Positions 7,075-16,511 of a DNA stretch of 64,000 bases are shown here, piece by piece. How positions within the stretch are numbered: position 1 is the first letter of the stretch; each line of letters starts with the position of its first letter. The position numbers and the translations under genes were made by a program. Below the pieces are notes generated by a model. The model did no database searches. It had not been told where the DNA came from and saw only the letters and a list, made by a program, of their open reading frames with translations. Source of the DNA: Pedobacter planticolens (GTDB taxonomy: Bacteria; Bacteroidota; Bacteroidia; Sphingobacteriales; Sphingobacteriaceae); assembly GCF_014172375.1 (NCBI RefSeq), contig NZ_WNXD01000001.1, forward strand, positions 1,178,001-1,242,000, written 5' to 3'.

Positions 7075-9231
7075 ATGCTCCATCGGCCAATTAGAAACAT
7101 ACAAGATTTTTTGCTCAGCACTTATTTCGCAGATGGTTTACGTATTACAATTGGCGTACTTTGCCCCTCTTTAATTTTAGCACAATTTGGCATGCTACAA
7201 TACGGCATGACTCTATCACTTGGTGCACTATGTATTAGTGTTGTAGATACTCCTGGACCAATTGTACATCGCAGAAATGCAATGCTAATTACCACCGTTT
7301 TACTTTTTGTAATATCTATTGTTATCGGTTTAACTAATAAAAACATTTACGTTACCGGAACATTGTTGGTGATTTGCAGCTTTATTTTCTCTATGTTTTT
7401 CTTGTATGGCAATAGAGCAGCTTCTATAGGCACATCTGTTTTGCTAATTATGGTGCTAAGTATAGATGATATTAGACCATGGAAAGAAGTAATTTTTTAT
7501 GCAATACTTATTTTTGCAGGTAGCATTTGGTATACGTTATTAAGTTATTTTGTGTATCGGCTACGCCCATATCGACTAGTTCAGCAAACGTTAAGCGATT
7601 CGATACATCAGGTTAGTGAGTTTTTAAGAGCTAAAGCTAAGTTCTATCATGAGAACACCGATTACGAAAAGAATTATGCAGAGTTACTTCAACTACAAGT
7701 TCATGTACACGAAAAGCAAGATGAAGTACGCGATGTATTATTTAGAACTAGAGAAATTGTAAGAGAATCTACACCAGAGGGAAGATTTCTTTTACTCGTT
7801 TTTGTAGATATGGTTGATCTTTTTGAACAAGTAATGTCTACCTATTATAACTACAAACAATTACACGAACAATTTGATTCAGCTGGAATACTGCACCAAT
7901 ATGAAGGAGTAATTAATAAAATTGCTGAATCTCTTGATGAAATTGCTTTTGCGTTAAAAAGTGGTGGCACACCTACCCTTTCTGCTGAATTAGTTAAAGA
8001 TGTAGCGGCGCTAAAGGAAGAGATTAATGTTTTAGAAACAAATGCCGATGAGCGATACAATACCTTAGGACTGATTGCACTTAAAAATATAGAGGTTAAT
8101 ATCGAAAACATTCTTGGTAGGGTTAAAACCATTACTGGTTATTTTAATAAAAAAGAAAAGAAGAATTTAAAGCATAGAGATATTGATGTAGAAAAGTTTG
8201 TAACCAAACAAAAGTTTGATGTTAAACTATTAGTAGATAATTTAACCTTCAACTCTTCTACTTTTAGGCACTCTTTACGTGTTGCCATTGTAATGCTAAT
8301 TGGTTTTGTAGTTGCTAAGAGTTTTGATTTTGCCCATAGCTACTGGATTTTATTAACCATTTTAGTTATTTCTAAACCTGGTTTCAGCTTAACGAAAGAA
8401 AGAAATTACCAACGTATAATTGGTACGGTTGCAGGTGCTTTTATAGGGATGGGCGTTTTAATTTACGTTCATGATAAAAATACACTCTTTATAATTCTAC
8501 TCGTTTGCATGATTGGTTGTTACAGTTTTCAGCGGAAAAACTATGTAGTTAGCGTACTCTTTATGACGCCTTATATTCTCATTCTATTTGATTTTTTAGG
8601 TATGGGAAGCCTTTCTTTGGCTAGAGAACGAATTTACGACACCTTAATAGGTTCGGGTATTGCTTTATTGGCTAGCTATTCTTTATTCCCTAATTGGGAA
8701 CATGAAAAGCTAAAAGAAGCGATGATAGATACCATTAAAGCGAACAGAGATTATTTTAAAGAGGTAACCCTTTTATACTTTGAGCAGGGTACTAATTTCA
8801 CCAATTATAAACTTGCCCGAAAAGAGGTATATGTAAACTCATCTAACTTAGCATCGCTATTTCACCGGATGTTTTCTGAACCCAAAAGCAAACAACTTTA
8901 CATAAAAGAACTGCATCAGTTTACAGTATTTAATCATTTATTATCATCATACATTGCAACCTTACTGTTGTATAATAAAGAACATGATTTCGTGTACTTA
9001 AACTTTGAAGAGTTAAAACCAGTTTCAGATAATACCATTTACTTACTAAATCAGGCAACAGAAAACTTAACTTCTCCTAAAGAAGAAATTATTAACGTTC
9101 CGCTAATACGTCGTAAAAATGTGAATGAATTAGCAAGTGAGAACGAGAATATGATCATAGCCGAGCAGTTTGATCTGATACAAAAGGTAGCTTATGATAT
9201 CTTTAAGTTAACTGAAAAACTTAAAATCTAG
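7075..9231 (+). CDS. FUSC-family (YccS-like) inner-membrane protein
   Basis: The product is 718 aa with two membrane blocks, at roughly residues 20-160 and 395-545. Each is a cluster of about six hydrophobic segments, followed by soluble helical regions (160-390, and 545 to the end). This duplicated plan is that of the fusaric-acid-resistance-like FUSC/YccS/YhfK family. Members are proposed efflux components, but the substrate here is unknown. The start at 7075 is the first ATG of the frame and sits 4 bp after a -7 box; the next in-frame ATG (residue 38) would cut into the first membrane segment. It stands alone, divergent from the candidate ncRNA. Confidence 0.85.
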   Translation: MLHRPIRNIQDFLLSTYFADGLRITIGVLCPSLILAQFGMLQYGMTLSLGALCISVVDTPGPIVHRRNAMLITTVLLFVISIVIGLTNKNIYVTGTLLVICSFIFSMFFLYGNRAASIGTSVLLIMVLSIDDIRPWKEVIFYAILIFAGSIWYTLLSYFVYRLRPYRLVQQTLSDSIHQVSEFLRAKAKFYHENTDYEKNYAELLQLQVHVHEKQDEVRDVLFRTREIVRESTPEGRFLLLVFVDMVDLFEQVMSTYYNYKQLHEQFDSAGILHQYEGVINKIAESLDEIAFALKSGGTPTLSAELVKDVAALKEEINVLETNADERYNTLGLIALKNIEVNIENILGRVKTITGYFNKKEKKNLKHRDIDVEKFVTKQKFDVKLLVDNLTFNSSTFRHSLRVAIVMLIGFVVAKSFDFAHSYWILLTILVISKPGFSLTKERNYQRIIGTVAGAFIGMGVLIYVHDKNTLFIILLVCMIGCYSFQRKNYVVSVLFMTPYILILFDFLGMGSLSLARERIYDTLIGSGIALLASYSLFPNWEHEKLKEAMIDTIKANRDYFKEVTLLYFEQGTNFTNYKLARKEVYVNSSNLASLFHRMFSEPKSKQLYIKELHQFTVFNHLLSSYIATLLLYNKEHDFVYLNFEELKPVSDNTIYLLNQATENLTSPKEEIINVPLIRRKNVNELASENENMIIAEQFDLIQKVAYDIFKLTEKLKI

Positions 9232-9274
9232 TTTTTAACCACATAAGACATTTAAGAATACCTTAAGTTTGGGA

Positions 9275-9305
9275 GTACTTCGACTACGCTCAGCTTGACA
9301 ACGAC
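9275..9305 (+). repeat. Single arm of a dispersed REP-like repeat
   Basis: The ACTTCGACTACGCTCAGCTTGACA-type sequence resembles the arms of the REP-like elements near 16.5, 31.2, 36.1 and 47.6 kb. Here only one arm is present, between the FUSC gene and ohr. Confidence 0.5.
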
Positions 9306-9393
9306 ATTTATCAAGTTTACTTTCTTCCTACTAGGAAATAATAAAAACAACTGCTTCACCATTTTGTTAATCTTAAAAGAATAACGAAAACAT

Positions 9394-9804
9394 ATGGAAA
9401 AGCTATATACAGCCTCTGTTACCGCAATTGGCGGAAGAGATGGTCATATTAAATCAAGTGATGGAACTTTAGATTTTGAACTGAGAAAGCCAAAAGAACT
9501 TGGCGGACAAGGTGGTGCAACTAACCCTGAGCAATTATTTGCTGCTGCATGGGGTGCCTGTTATTTAGGTGCTTTAGGTAGCGTAGCCGAACGTGATGGT
9601 GTTGACATTAGTGCCGCAAATGTAAATGTTCATGTATCTTTTAATAAAGATGGAAATGCTTTTGTGCTCTCTGCAGATTTAGATGTACACATACCTGGTA
9701 TATCTCATGAAGATGCACAAGCTTTAGCAGATAAAGCGCATCGTACTTGCCCTTACTCTAAAGCTACTAGAGGGAACATAGAGGTAAGAGTTACGGCAGT
9801 TTAA
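9394..9804 (+). CDS. ohr: Organic hydroperoxide resistance protein Ohr (OsmC superfamily)
   Basis: Ohr is a cytoplasmic thiol peroxidase that reduces organic and fatty-acid hydroperoxides. The 136-aa length fits the family. The two reactive cysteines are present: C56 in AAWGACYLGAL and C119 in HRTCPYSKATRGNI, the latter an Ohr rather than OsmC signature. Glu46 and an N-terminal Arg (R15) are candidates for the conserved catalytic pair. The gene stands alone with no adjacent MarR-type OhrR regulator. It converges with bioB across a hairpin at 9818-9854. Confidence 0.93.
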   Translation: MEKLYTASVTAIGGRDGHIKSSDGTLDFELRKPKELGGQGGATNPEQLFAAAWGACYLGALGSVAERDGVDISAANVNVHVSFNKDGNAFVLSADLDVHIPGISHEDAQALADKAHRTCPYSKATRGNIEVRVTAV

Positions 9805-9817
9805 TTAGTCTATAGTT

Positions 9818-9854
9818 AATAGACCATAGCTATACATGCAAGCTATGGTTTATT
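9818..9854. terminator. Bidirectional hairpin between ohr and bioB
   Basis: ACCATAGCT (9823-9831) pairs with AGCTATGGT (9841-9849). An outer AATA/TATT extends the stem beyond one mismatch. It lies between convergent genes and probably ends both transcripts, although the T tract is weak. Confidence 0.6.
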
Positions 9855-9869
9855 AACAACTATCAGTTC

Positions 9870-10871
9870 TTATACTAAAACCTCTTTTTTAACCGTATTC
9901 TCAGGTCTACCGTTTTTAAACGCTTCTCTAGTTTTTAAACCAAGCAGTTCAAACATTGCCATATCATCTACAAAAGCTGGGTTTGGTGTAGTTAATAATT
10001 TATCACCAGCAAAAATAGAATTAGCGCCTGCCATAAAACAGAAAGCTTGCTCTAGCGTACTCATTTCATTTCTTCCAGCACTTAAACGCACTACAGATTT
10101 TGGCATAACAATTCTAGCAGTAGCTATCATCCGTACCATTTCCCAAATAGGAATACGCGGTTGGTTTTCTAAAGGAGTACCTTTTACTGGTACTAATGCA
10201 TTAATAGGCACAGATTCTGGATGTTTTGGCATATTGGCTAATGTTTGCAACATCGAAACGCGATCTGCAACTGTTTCACCTAAACCTACAATACCCCCAC
10301 TGCACACAGTTAATTTCGCCTTGCGTACATTTTTTATGGTATTTAAACGATCATCGTATGTACGTGTAGTAATAATGCGTTTATAATCTTCTTCTGATGT
10401 ATCTAAATTATGGTTATACGCATATAAACCTGCATCAGCCAAACGTTGTGCTTGGTTTTCAGTCAGCATACCCAGCGTACAGCAAACCTCCATATCTAGT
10501 TCATTAACTGCTTTCACCATATCAATAACACGGTCAAAATCTCTGTTATCTCTAACCTCTCTCCAAGCCGCACCCATACACAAGCGAGATGCGCCACCAG
10601 CTTTAGCCGTTTTTGCAGCATCAACCACTTGGTCTACTTTCATTAAAGCCTGTACATCTACATCAGTATGGTAACGGGCAGCTTGTGGACAATAAGAGCA
10701 ATCTTCGGCACATCCGCCAGTTTTAATAGAGATTAATGAGCTAATCTGAACCTCATTGTAATCTGCATTTTCACGATGAATACTTGCAGCCTCATACACC
10801 AAATCTAAAAATGGTTTATTATAAATAGCTGTAATTTCTTCGGTAGTCCAATCGTGTTTTAGTGTTTGCAT
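9870..10871 (-). CDS. bioB: Biotin synthase
   Basis: BioB is a radical SAM enzyme that inserts sulfur into dethiobiotin in the last step of biotin synthesis. The radical SAM cluster motif CAEDCSYC gives C54, C58 and C61. The conserved SAGRNEM and [12 protein letters not shown] segments bind the second (2Fe-2S) cluster region and substrate. The 333-aa length is typical. The gene lies 39 bp after mgtE on the same strand. No other biotin gene and no BirA-type operator is visible, so the rest of the pathway must be elsewhere. Confidence 0.97.
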   Translation of the reverse strand: MQTLKHDWTTEEITAIYNKPFLDLVYEAASIHRENADYNEVQISSLISIKTGGCAEDCSYCPQAARYHTDVDVQALMKVDQVVDAAKTAKAGGASRLCMGAAWREVRDNRDFDRVIDMVKAVNELDMEVCCTLGMLTENQAQRLADAGLYAYNHNLDTSEEDYKRIITTRTYDDRLNTIKNVRKAKLTVCSGGIVGLGETVADRVSMLQTLANMPKHPESVPINALVPVKGTPLENQPRIPIWEMVRMIATARIVMPKSVVRLSAGRNEMSTLEQAFCFMAGANSIFAGDKLLTTPNPAFVDDMAMFELLGLKTREAFKNGRPENTVKKEVLV

Positions 10872-10910
10872 AGTTATGTTGTACGTTATAAGTTCTACGT
10901 TTTAAGTTAA

Positions 10911-12260
10911 TTATAAAAGTAATTTACTGGCTAAACCTAATATAAGTAAAAAGCCAAAAACATCGGTAAAGGTGGTAATAATTATAGATGATGCAATAGC
11001 AGGATCTATTCCAACTCGTTTTAAAACTAATGGAATACCTGCGCCTGTTATACCAGCGATAATTAAATTACCTGTCATGGCCATAAAAATAACCACACCC
11101 AACATTAAGTTAGAATCAAAGAAATAGGCGAAAATTAATACAATTAATCCAGTAACTGCACCATTAATTAAACCTACTGTAAATTCTTTTAAAACAGCTC
11201 TATAAGCTTGGTCATCAGTTAAATCATATAATGAGATACGCCTAACAGTTACTGCCAAAGCTTGTGTTGCCGCATTACCACCCATGCCCGCAATAATGGT
11301 CATATAAGCAGATAATACTTTGAGAGTACTTAGTGTATCTTCATATTGCCGTATAACTGCAGATGCTAAAAAGGCAGTACCCAAGTTAATAATTAACCAA
11401 GGCAAGCGAGACTTTACCGCATCAATCCAGTTACCACTCAGTTCCTCGTCTTCAGATACCCCAGATATTTTCAGGAAATCTTCTGTGTTCTCATCCTCCA
11501 ACACATCAATCACATCATCAAAAGTAACGCGACCAAGTAAGTGCATATCATCATCTACAACAGGTATACTGGTTAGGTTGTATTGCGAAATCAGCTTTGC
11601 TACCTCCTCCTGATCGGTTTCTGCTTTCACATACACCACATCAGCATTTACCATTTCGGTTATTTTAGCATTGCCTTTTGCCTTAATAATATCCTTTAAA
11701 GAAACTATTCCTTTAAATATGTTATTGTCATCAACTACGTTTACAGTATAAAACTCTTCTATTTCTTCACTCTGACGTATAATTTCAGCAATTGCATCCT
11801 TTTTGGTAAGGTTCAGGTTAATTCGAATAACCTCGGTATTCATTAAACCACCTGCAGTCTTTTCGTCGTAACTTAATAGATTACGAATGCTCGATGCATC
11901 GTCCTCGCTCAGATCTTCTAAAATTTCCTTTTGCTCGTGTTCCTCTAACTGCGAAATAATATCCGTTGCATCATCATAATCCAGCTCCTCAACAATTTCG
12001 GTACGCTTATCTGGGTGCAATTGTAGCAGTAATTCTTCGGGGTGCGCCTCCTCATGCATCTCTGCAATTACATCCGAAGCAGTTTCTACATCTAGTAAAT
12101 TAATAATACGATGTTGGTCGTCGCTGCTTATGCTTTCAAATAAAATAGCTATTTCCGACGCGTGATATTCTGCCAGTGTAGCTTTAAGCAGTTCATTATC
12201 ACCACTTATTGCTTGCTTTAGCTTAGAAACGTCTGTTTTATCTAAATCAAATGATTGCAT
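10911..12260 (-). CDS. mgtE: Magnesium transporter MgtE
   Basis: This 449-aa protein has the full MgtE order. An N-terminal superhelical domain (about 15-125) precedes a tandem CBS pair (about 130-255, including TAGGLMNTEVIRI) and a C-terminal block of five membrane helices (about 285-449). The pore signature GNAATQALAVTVRR is present. MgtE is a Mg2+-gated channel whose CBS/N domains sense cytosolic Mg2+. A second Mg2+ channel, CorA, lies 4.5 kb away. The gap to bioB is 39 bp, so the two may share a transcript, though their functions are unrelated. Confidence 0.95.
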   Translation of the reverse strand: MQSFDLDKTDVSKLKQAISGDNELLKATLAEYHASEIAILFESISSDDQHRIINLLDVETASDVIAEMHEEAHPEELLLQLHPDKRTEIVEELDYDDATDIISQLEEHEQKEILEDLSEDDASSIRNLLSYDEKTAGGLMNTEVIRINLNLTKKDAIAEIIRQSEEIEEFYTVNVVDDNNIFKGIVSLKDIIKAKGNAKITEMVNADVVYVKAETDQEEVAKLISQYNLTSIPVVDDDMHLLGRVTFDDVIDVLEDENTEDFLKISGVSEDEELSGNWIDAVKSRLPWLIINLGTAFLASAVIRQYEDTLSTLKVLSAYMTIIAGMGGNAATQALAVTVRRISLYDLTDDQAYRAVLKEFTVGLINGAVTGLIVLIFAYFFDSNLMLGVVIFMAMTGNLIIAGITGAGIPLVLKRVGIDPAIASSIIITTFTDVFGFLLILGLASKLLL

Positions 12261-12629
12261 AGGATGCTAAGATAGAAATAATTTAGTTTTGAAATGGCAT
12301 TTAAGGGGGTGTTCATATGTGTTTTTTAGGTTATTTTTTGGTGGTTTATTGGTGTTACCTCATTCGCACTAATGAGTGTTTTTGGTAATGCGTTTTTAAA
12401 GTGGTTGTATTTGCGAGGTAGAGCCTGCCCCGACTTTTCTGGAAAACAATTTTTTTTAGTTTATTAGTTGCAAATAAGTAAGTTTTGATTTATTAAAAAC
12501 ATTATAAGTGGTGTTTTAATGAAAATAATTTGTGTTTTAACATAATTTTATCGCCTATTACTGGGATAATTAGTTTTTTAATGAGGATGTAAAGCTTTTT
12601 AATGTGTGTTTGAGTAATTTTTGTAAAAA
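12261..12629. other. Gene-free AT-rich stretch upstream of mgtE and the tandem array
   Basis: I see no credible gene here. The minus-strand frame running into the 21-bp array (12502-12807) consists mainly of repeat translation and has no recognisable domain. The stretch may hold the mgtE promoter, but no clear TAnnTTTG box was found. Confidence 0.5.
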
Positions 12630-12649
12630 ATGATGGCATTTTAGTGAGA

Positions 12650-12817
12650 GCGGAAGGCATATTGAGCAGAGCGGGTGACATATTAAAGAAAGCGGGTGAC
12701 ATATTAAAGAAAGCGGAAGGCATATTAAAGAAAGCGGAAGGCATATTAAAGAAAGCGGGTGACATATTAAAGAAAGCGGGTGACATATTAAAGAAAGCGG
12801 AAGGCATATTACAAGTT
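12650..12817. repeat. 21-bp tandem repeat array, eight units of two variants
   Basis: Units of 21 bp start at 12650, 12671, 12692, 12713, 12734, 12755, 12776 and 12797. Two variants differ in the centre: GGTGAC (type G) and GAAGGC (type A). The order is A G G A A G G A, so variants come in pairs. The first and last units are degenerate, and decayed copies seem to continue on both sides (12631-12649, 12818-12836, and after 12900). In one plus frame the units encode heptads AGDILKK/AEGILKK, but no start site or domain supports a gene. It is probably a VNTR-type array. Confidence 0.85.
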
Positions 12818-12834
12818 GCAGGTGGTGTATTAGA

Positions 12835-12902
12835 GCCTCACCCTCCGATGTATCGGAGCAAGCTCTAACCCCTCTCCAAAGGAGAGGGGATTTGCATGAT
12901 GG
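12835..12902. repeat. Dispersed repeat, copy 1 (contains a 16-bp palindrome)
   Basis: This sequence recurs at 13894-13963 and, without the palindrome, at 16178-16226. It carries the palindrome CTCCGATGTATCGGAG, then a CTAACCCC stretch, then CCTCTCC..GGAGAGG, which can form a hairpin. With copy 2 it directly flanks the gene at 13061-13807. Confidence 0.75.
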
Positions 12903-12995
12903 CAGGTAGTATTGTAAAGGTTTATGGTGGTATTCTAAGCCTTAAGGGTGATACTAGATTTTAAGTAGTTTTCCATTTGTTAATTTTTTTTAAAA

Positions 12996-13033
12996 AAAAC
13001 AGCAGTTGATTGTTGGTTTCAACTGCTGTTTTT
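12996..13033 (-). terminator. Terminator of the 13061-13807 gene
   Basis: On the minus strand, AACAGCAGTTGA (13030-13019) pairs with TCAACTGCTGTT (13009-12998), followed by a run of T. The stem is a perfect 12 bp. Confidence 0.85.
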
Positions 13034-13060
13034 GTACTATTAAGAATAAGATTTTATGCT

Positions 13061-13807
13061 TTATATTTTTAATTGTTTAAATGCTAGCCCGGAGATTTGT
13101 TTGTATTGTGGACTAGCACTACCAAATACAGATCTTACATAGTTTTTTACATCTAATGCAATGGCTACCATACCTGTTTCTTTATTGTACATGATTTCAT
13201 TCCGGGCAACTCTGGAATTGTATAAAGGTGTAGCATGAGTAACTACGCTTGCATTTTTAGCTTTAAGATTGTTGTACAACGTAGTTAGTGTTACTATTTT
13301 TAATTCGGTTTCGTTTGGTATGTATTCTGGTATAGTTAAAAGTAGTTGTATTTGTTTTTCTAGGTTATCTAATCTATTATTATAACCTAATTGTGAGGCT
13401 GATACTTGGTTTACGATTGTTCCTTCGGCTAATAGGGTTTCTTTTTCTTCTTCGCTAAGTTTTACTGATGCCCTTGTACCTGTTATTTTACGGTGGTTGG
13501 TTTGTGCATTATCTAAAATTTGTTTTTGTATACCAGCTGCTTTTAACCAATTAAATATTTTAGTACTTAGCTTGGCTAATGGCATAAAAGCTATTTCGCG
13601 GAGGGCTACTGCTTTACTATATAGTGGTAATACACTATTGATATTGGTTATTGCATCTTTTGCATTTTTTAATTGATTATGCATATTACCTAAGGTAATT
13701 GCTGCTCTGGTTGGGTGGTAAGCTGCTCCGTAGCCTGTTACTGATGAGATTAGGATTTCGAAGTTCTCTGTGTTTTTGGCGTGGCCTGTTTCTGATGTTT
13801 TTGACAT
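13061..13807 (-). CDS. Unrecognised 248-aa protein flanked by dispersed repeats
   Basis: I do not recognise this protein with confidence. There is no signal peptide or membrane segment. The sequence is mixed helical: an N-terminal VTGYGAAYHPTRAAITLGNM segment, a Leu/Lys/Ala-rich middle, and a C-terminal YKQISGLAFKQL. It looks like a soluble Bacteroidota-restricted family. The start at 13807 (MSKTSETGHAKN) is the first ATG of the frame. The gene stands alone, with a strong terminator 28 bp after its stop. Copies of one dispersed repeat sit on both sides (12835-12902 and 13894-13963), which could mark an inserted or mobile segment. No transposase is nearby. Confidence 0.7.
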   Translation of the reverse strand: MSKTSETGHAKNTENFEILISSVTGYGAAYHPTRAAITLGNMHNQLKNAKDAITNINSVLPLYSKAVALREIAFMPLAKLSTKIFNWLKAAGIQKQILDNAQTNHRKITGTRASVKLSEEEKETLLAEGTIVNQVSASQLGYNNRLDNLEKQIQLLLTIPEYIPNETELKIVTLTTLYNNLKAKNASVVTHATPLYNSRVARNEIMYNKETGMVAIALDVKNYVRSVFGSASPQYKQISGLAFKQLKI

Positions 13808-14119
13808 AGGTTTTGTTTTTTTTATAAGTTTAATTGATTGAGGTGAAGGTATGTAGTTGTAGTGGTTTATGTAATCGTCTTTTAGGGGGAGAAAGCCTCA
13901 CCCCTCCGATGTATCGGAGCAGGCTCTAACCCCCTCTCCAAAAGAGAAGGGAAAGCAGGATGGAAATTAATGGCGAAGAAGGTATTAATTACTATGAATA
14001 CTAAGGTTGTATTTAACTTTATTAGCTTCATTATTGATGTTTGCATCCTTTATTGTTGATAAAGGATTGAAAAAAGATGGATGAAATTATTTTGTATATT
14101 TATAAGAAACCTTAAACTC
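13808..14119. other. Intergenic stretch between the 13061-13807 gene and dcp
   Basis: It holds copy 2 of the dispersed repeat (13894-13963) and AT-rich sequence that presumably contains the divergent promoters. No gene or clear promoter box is seen. Confidence 0.5.
13894..13963. repeat. Dispersed repeat, copy 2
   Basis: It matches the repeat at 12835-12902 in the same orientation, with the same CTCCGATGTATCGGAG palindrome and CTAACCCCCTCTCC tail, ending in a GCAGGATGG-type sequence. Confidence 0.75.
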
Positions 14120-16126
14120 ATGAAACGACTATCGTATTTACCTTTAATGGCATTGTTGGCTATTATAAGCTCTTGTAACAACTCTAAAACCGACGCATTA
14201 TCGGCTATTAATCCTTTTTTAGCAGCAAGTAAATTGCCTTTTATGGCGCCGGAGTTTAATAAAATTAAGAATGCTGATTATAAGCCTGCTTTAGAAGAAG
14301 GCATGAAGCAGCAATTGGCAGAAATACAACACATTGCTGATGATACGCAAGCGCCATCTTTTGAAAATACGATAGTGGGTATGGAAAAAAGCGGGCAATT
14401 ATTAAACCGTGTAAATGCAGTATTTGCATTAGTTACTGGAGCAAATACTAATCCTGAATTGCAAAAGGTTAAGGAAGAGATTGCCCCTAAATTAACGGCA
14501 AATAGTGATGCTATATACTTAAACGCTAAATTATTTAAGCGAGTAGAAACCTTATATGAGCAACGCGAGCAATTAAAGCTTGATGGGGAGTCGAATCGCT
14601 TATTAGCGTATTATTACCAAAAATTTGAATTGGCTGGAGCAAAATTATCGGAAGCAGATAAAGACAAACTGAAGGAATTAAACAAGGAAGAGGCTTCTTT
14701 AAGTGCAAAATTTAGTGCACAACTACAGGCTGCTGGTAAAGCATTAAGAAATACAACACAGCAACCCGAGTTGCAAAGTATGAGCGATCGAGCAGCTCGT
14801 GAAAAGCTTTTTGAAGCTTCTTACAACCGGGCAGAGAAAGGCGATGCGAATGATACGCGTAAAGTGATTTCGCGTTTGGCGCAAATACGTGCTATACAGG
14901 CGAAATTATTGGGGTACAAAAACTATGCTGCTTGGAAACTGCAGAATCAAATGGCTAAAACGCCAGAAGCTGTGGAAGAATTTTTTAAGCAATTAGTGCC
15001 TGCTGCTACTGCTAAAGCAAAAGGAGAAGCTGCTACTATTCAGGCTTTGATAGACCAGCAAAAGGGTGGTTTTAAATTGCAACCATGGGATTGGAATTAT
15101 TATGCTGAGCAAGTGCGTAAAGCCAAATATAATTTAGATGAAAACGAAGTAAAACCGTATTTCGAATTAAATAAGGTGTTAGAAAATGGTGTTTTTTATG
15201 CTGCAAATCAACTTTATGGGATAAGCTTTAAGGAGCGTAAGGATTTACCTGTTTACCAAGAGGATGTTAGGGTTTTTGATGTATTAGATGCAGATGGTAG
15301 TCAGATTGGATTATTTTATTGTGATTATTTTAAACGTGATAATAAAGATGGTGGTGCTTGGATGGATAATATTGTACCGCAATCTAAATTATTTGGGTTT
15401 AAACCAGTAGTTTATAACGTTTGTAATTTTACTAAACCTGCTAAGGGACAACCAGCCTTAATTAGTTTTGATGATGTAACTACGATGTTTCATGAGTTTG
15501 GTCATGCTTTACATGGGCTTTTTGGCAATCAACAATATGCTAGCTTGTCGGGCGCAAGTGTAGCGAGAGATTATGTAGAGTTTCCATCGCAATTTAATGA
15601 GCATTGGGCATCTGACCCTAAAGTGTTAAAAAACTATGCTGTTCATTACCAAACGGGTGCTGTAATGCCTGAAACGTTGCTAGATAAGATTAAGAAAGCG
15701 AGTACTTTTAATCAGGGCTACGAGTTTACAGAGGCTTTGGCAGCTGCCGATTTAGATATGCAATGGCATACTTTGCTAGCTAATACGCCTTTGCTAGATG
15801 TGGATAAATTTGAGGCGGAAGCGTTGAAAAAAACTAAGTTAAACTTACCTGAAGTACCTCCGCGTTATCGTTCTAGCTATTTTTTACACATTTGGAGTAA
15901 TGGTTATGCTGCTGGTTATTATGCATATACCTGGACATCGATGTTAGAAAATGATGCTTTTTCTTGGTTTCAAGAAAATGGTGGCTTAACTAGAGCGAAT
16001 GGGCAACGTTTCCGTGATATGATTTTATCAAAAGGAAATACTGAAGATTACGATAAAATGTTTTTCGATTTTAGAGGACATAAGCCTGATATTAAACCGA
16101 TGCTAAAGAAACGTGGATTGCTTTAA
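14120..16126 (+). CDS. dcp: M3-family peptidyl-dipeptidase (Dcp-type), predicted lipoprotein
   Basis: This 668-aa metallopeptidase of the M3A (Dcp/oligopeptidase A) family has its zinc motif HEFGH at residues 458-462 and a downstream Glu region (FPSQFNEHW). Family members trim C-terminal dipeptides or cut short oligopeptides. The start at 14120 is preferred because MKRLSYLPLMALLAIISSC gives a lipoprotein signal with Cys at the cleavage site. The upstream ATG at 14081 would mask it. The protein is therefore probably periplasmic and lipid-anchored. The C-terminal half (PAKGQPALISFDDV, RSSYFLHIWSNGYAAGYYAY) is well conserved. It is not in an obvious operon. Confidence 0.88.
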   Translation: MKRLSYLPLMALLAIISSCNNSKTDALSAINPFLAASKLPFMAPEFNKIKNADYKPALEEGMKQQLAEIQHIADDTQAPSFENTIVGMEKSGQLLNRVNAVFALVTGANTNPELQKVKEEIAPKLTANSDAIYLNAKLFKRVETLYEQREQLKLDGESNRLLAYYYQKFELAGAKLSEADKDKLKELNKEEASLSAKFSAQLQAAGKALRNTTQQPELQSMSDRAAREKLFEASYNRAEKGDANDTRKVISRLAQIRAIQAKLLGYKNYAAWKLQNQMAKTPEAVEEFFKQLVPAATAKAKGEAATIQALIDQQKGGFKLQPWDWNYYAEQVRKAKYNLDENEVKPYFELNKVLENGVFYAANQLYGISFKERKDLPVYQEDVRVFDVLDADGSQIGLFYCDYFKRDNKDGGAWMDNIVPQSKLFGFKPVVYNVCNFTKPAKGQPALISFDDVTTMFHEFGHALHGLFGNQQYASLSGASVARDYVEFPSQFNEHWASDPKVLKNYAVHYQTGAVMPETLLDKIKKASTFNQGYEFTEALAAADLDMQWHTLLANTPLLDVDKFEAEALKKTKLNLPEVPPRYRSSYFLHIWSNGYAAGYYAYTWTSMLENDAFSWFQENGGLTRANGQRFRDMILSKGNTEDYDKMFFDFRGHKPDIKPMLKKRGLL

Positions 16127-16177
16127 AAATATGCGGAATGTTATTGAAGAAGGAATTATTTTTTAGTGCTTGTTTTC

Positions 16178-16226
16178 TTCTTCACCCCCTAGCCCCCTCT
16201 ACAAAAGAGAGGGGGAAGCATGATGG
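16178..16226. repeat. Dispersed repeat, copy 3 (lacks the palindrome)
   Basis: CTTCACCCCCTAGCCCCCTC, then ACAAAAGAGAGGGGG and a CATGATGG tail, match copies 1 and 2. The CTCCGATGTATCGGAG segment is absent, so that palindrome looks like an insertion or a lost module. Confidence 0.65.
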
Positions 16227-16511
16227 AAATTACTATTGTAAAGCTTGTAAAGTGGTTGCGATTAAGCAATTATTAGCGTTTGTTAAAAGAGTCACTCCAC
16301 CTTTTCCCAAAGGGATGTCTTTGGCATAGAGAGCCCTACAAAGAGTGGAATTGTATGGTTGTTTTGCTTTTAGTCGAGAATAGTAGTAGTGGTTTTTGTT
16401 AGCTAAACCCGATAGAAGCGAATGCCATTTTTTATGGCAGCAGCAAATAGCGGGGCGGAACCTGAGTTAGGAGTTGCTGTACTTGCTTTTCTAATGATGG
16501 TAAAGTAGGGA

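Noticed and set aside
12650..12817. CRISPR array
   Set aside because: Units are directly adjacent with no unique spacers, and no cas genes are nearby.
12644..12868. A plus-strand frame of 74 codons made of heptads, and a minus-strand frame of 101 codons over the same array
   Set aside because: Both are mostly translation of the 21-bp tandem repeat. The plus frame starts at GTG without a promoter or ribosome site, and neither has a domain. Listed as a repeat instead.
16138..16329. 63-codon frame after dcp
   Set aside because: Composed of dispersed-repeat sequence; no start context or domain.
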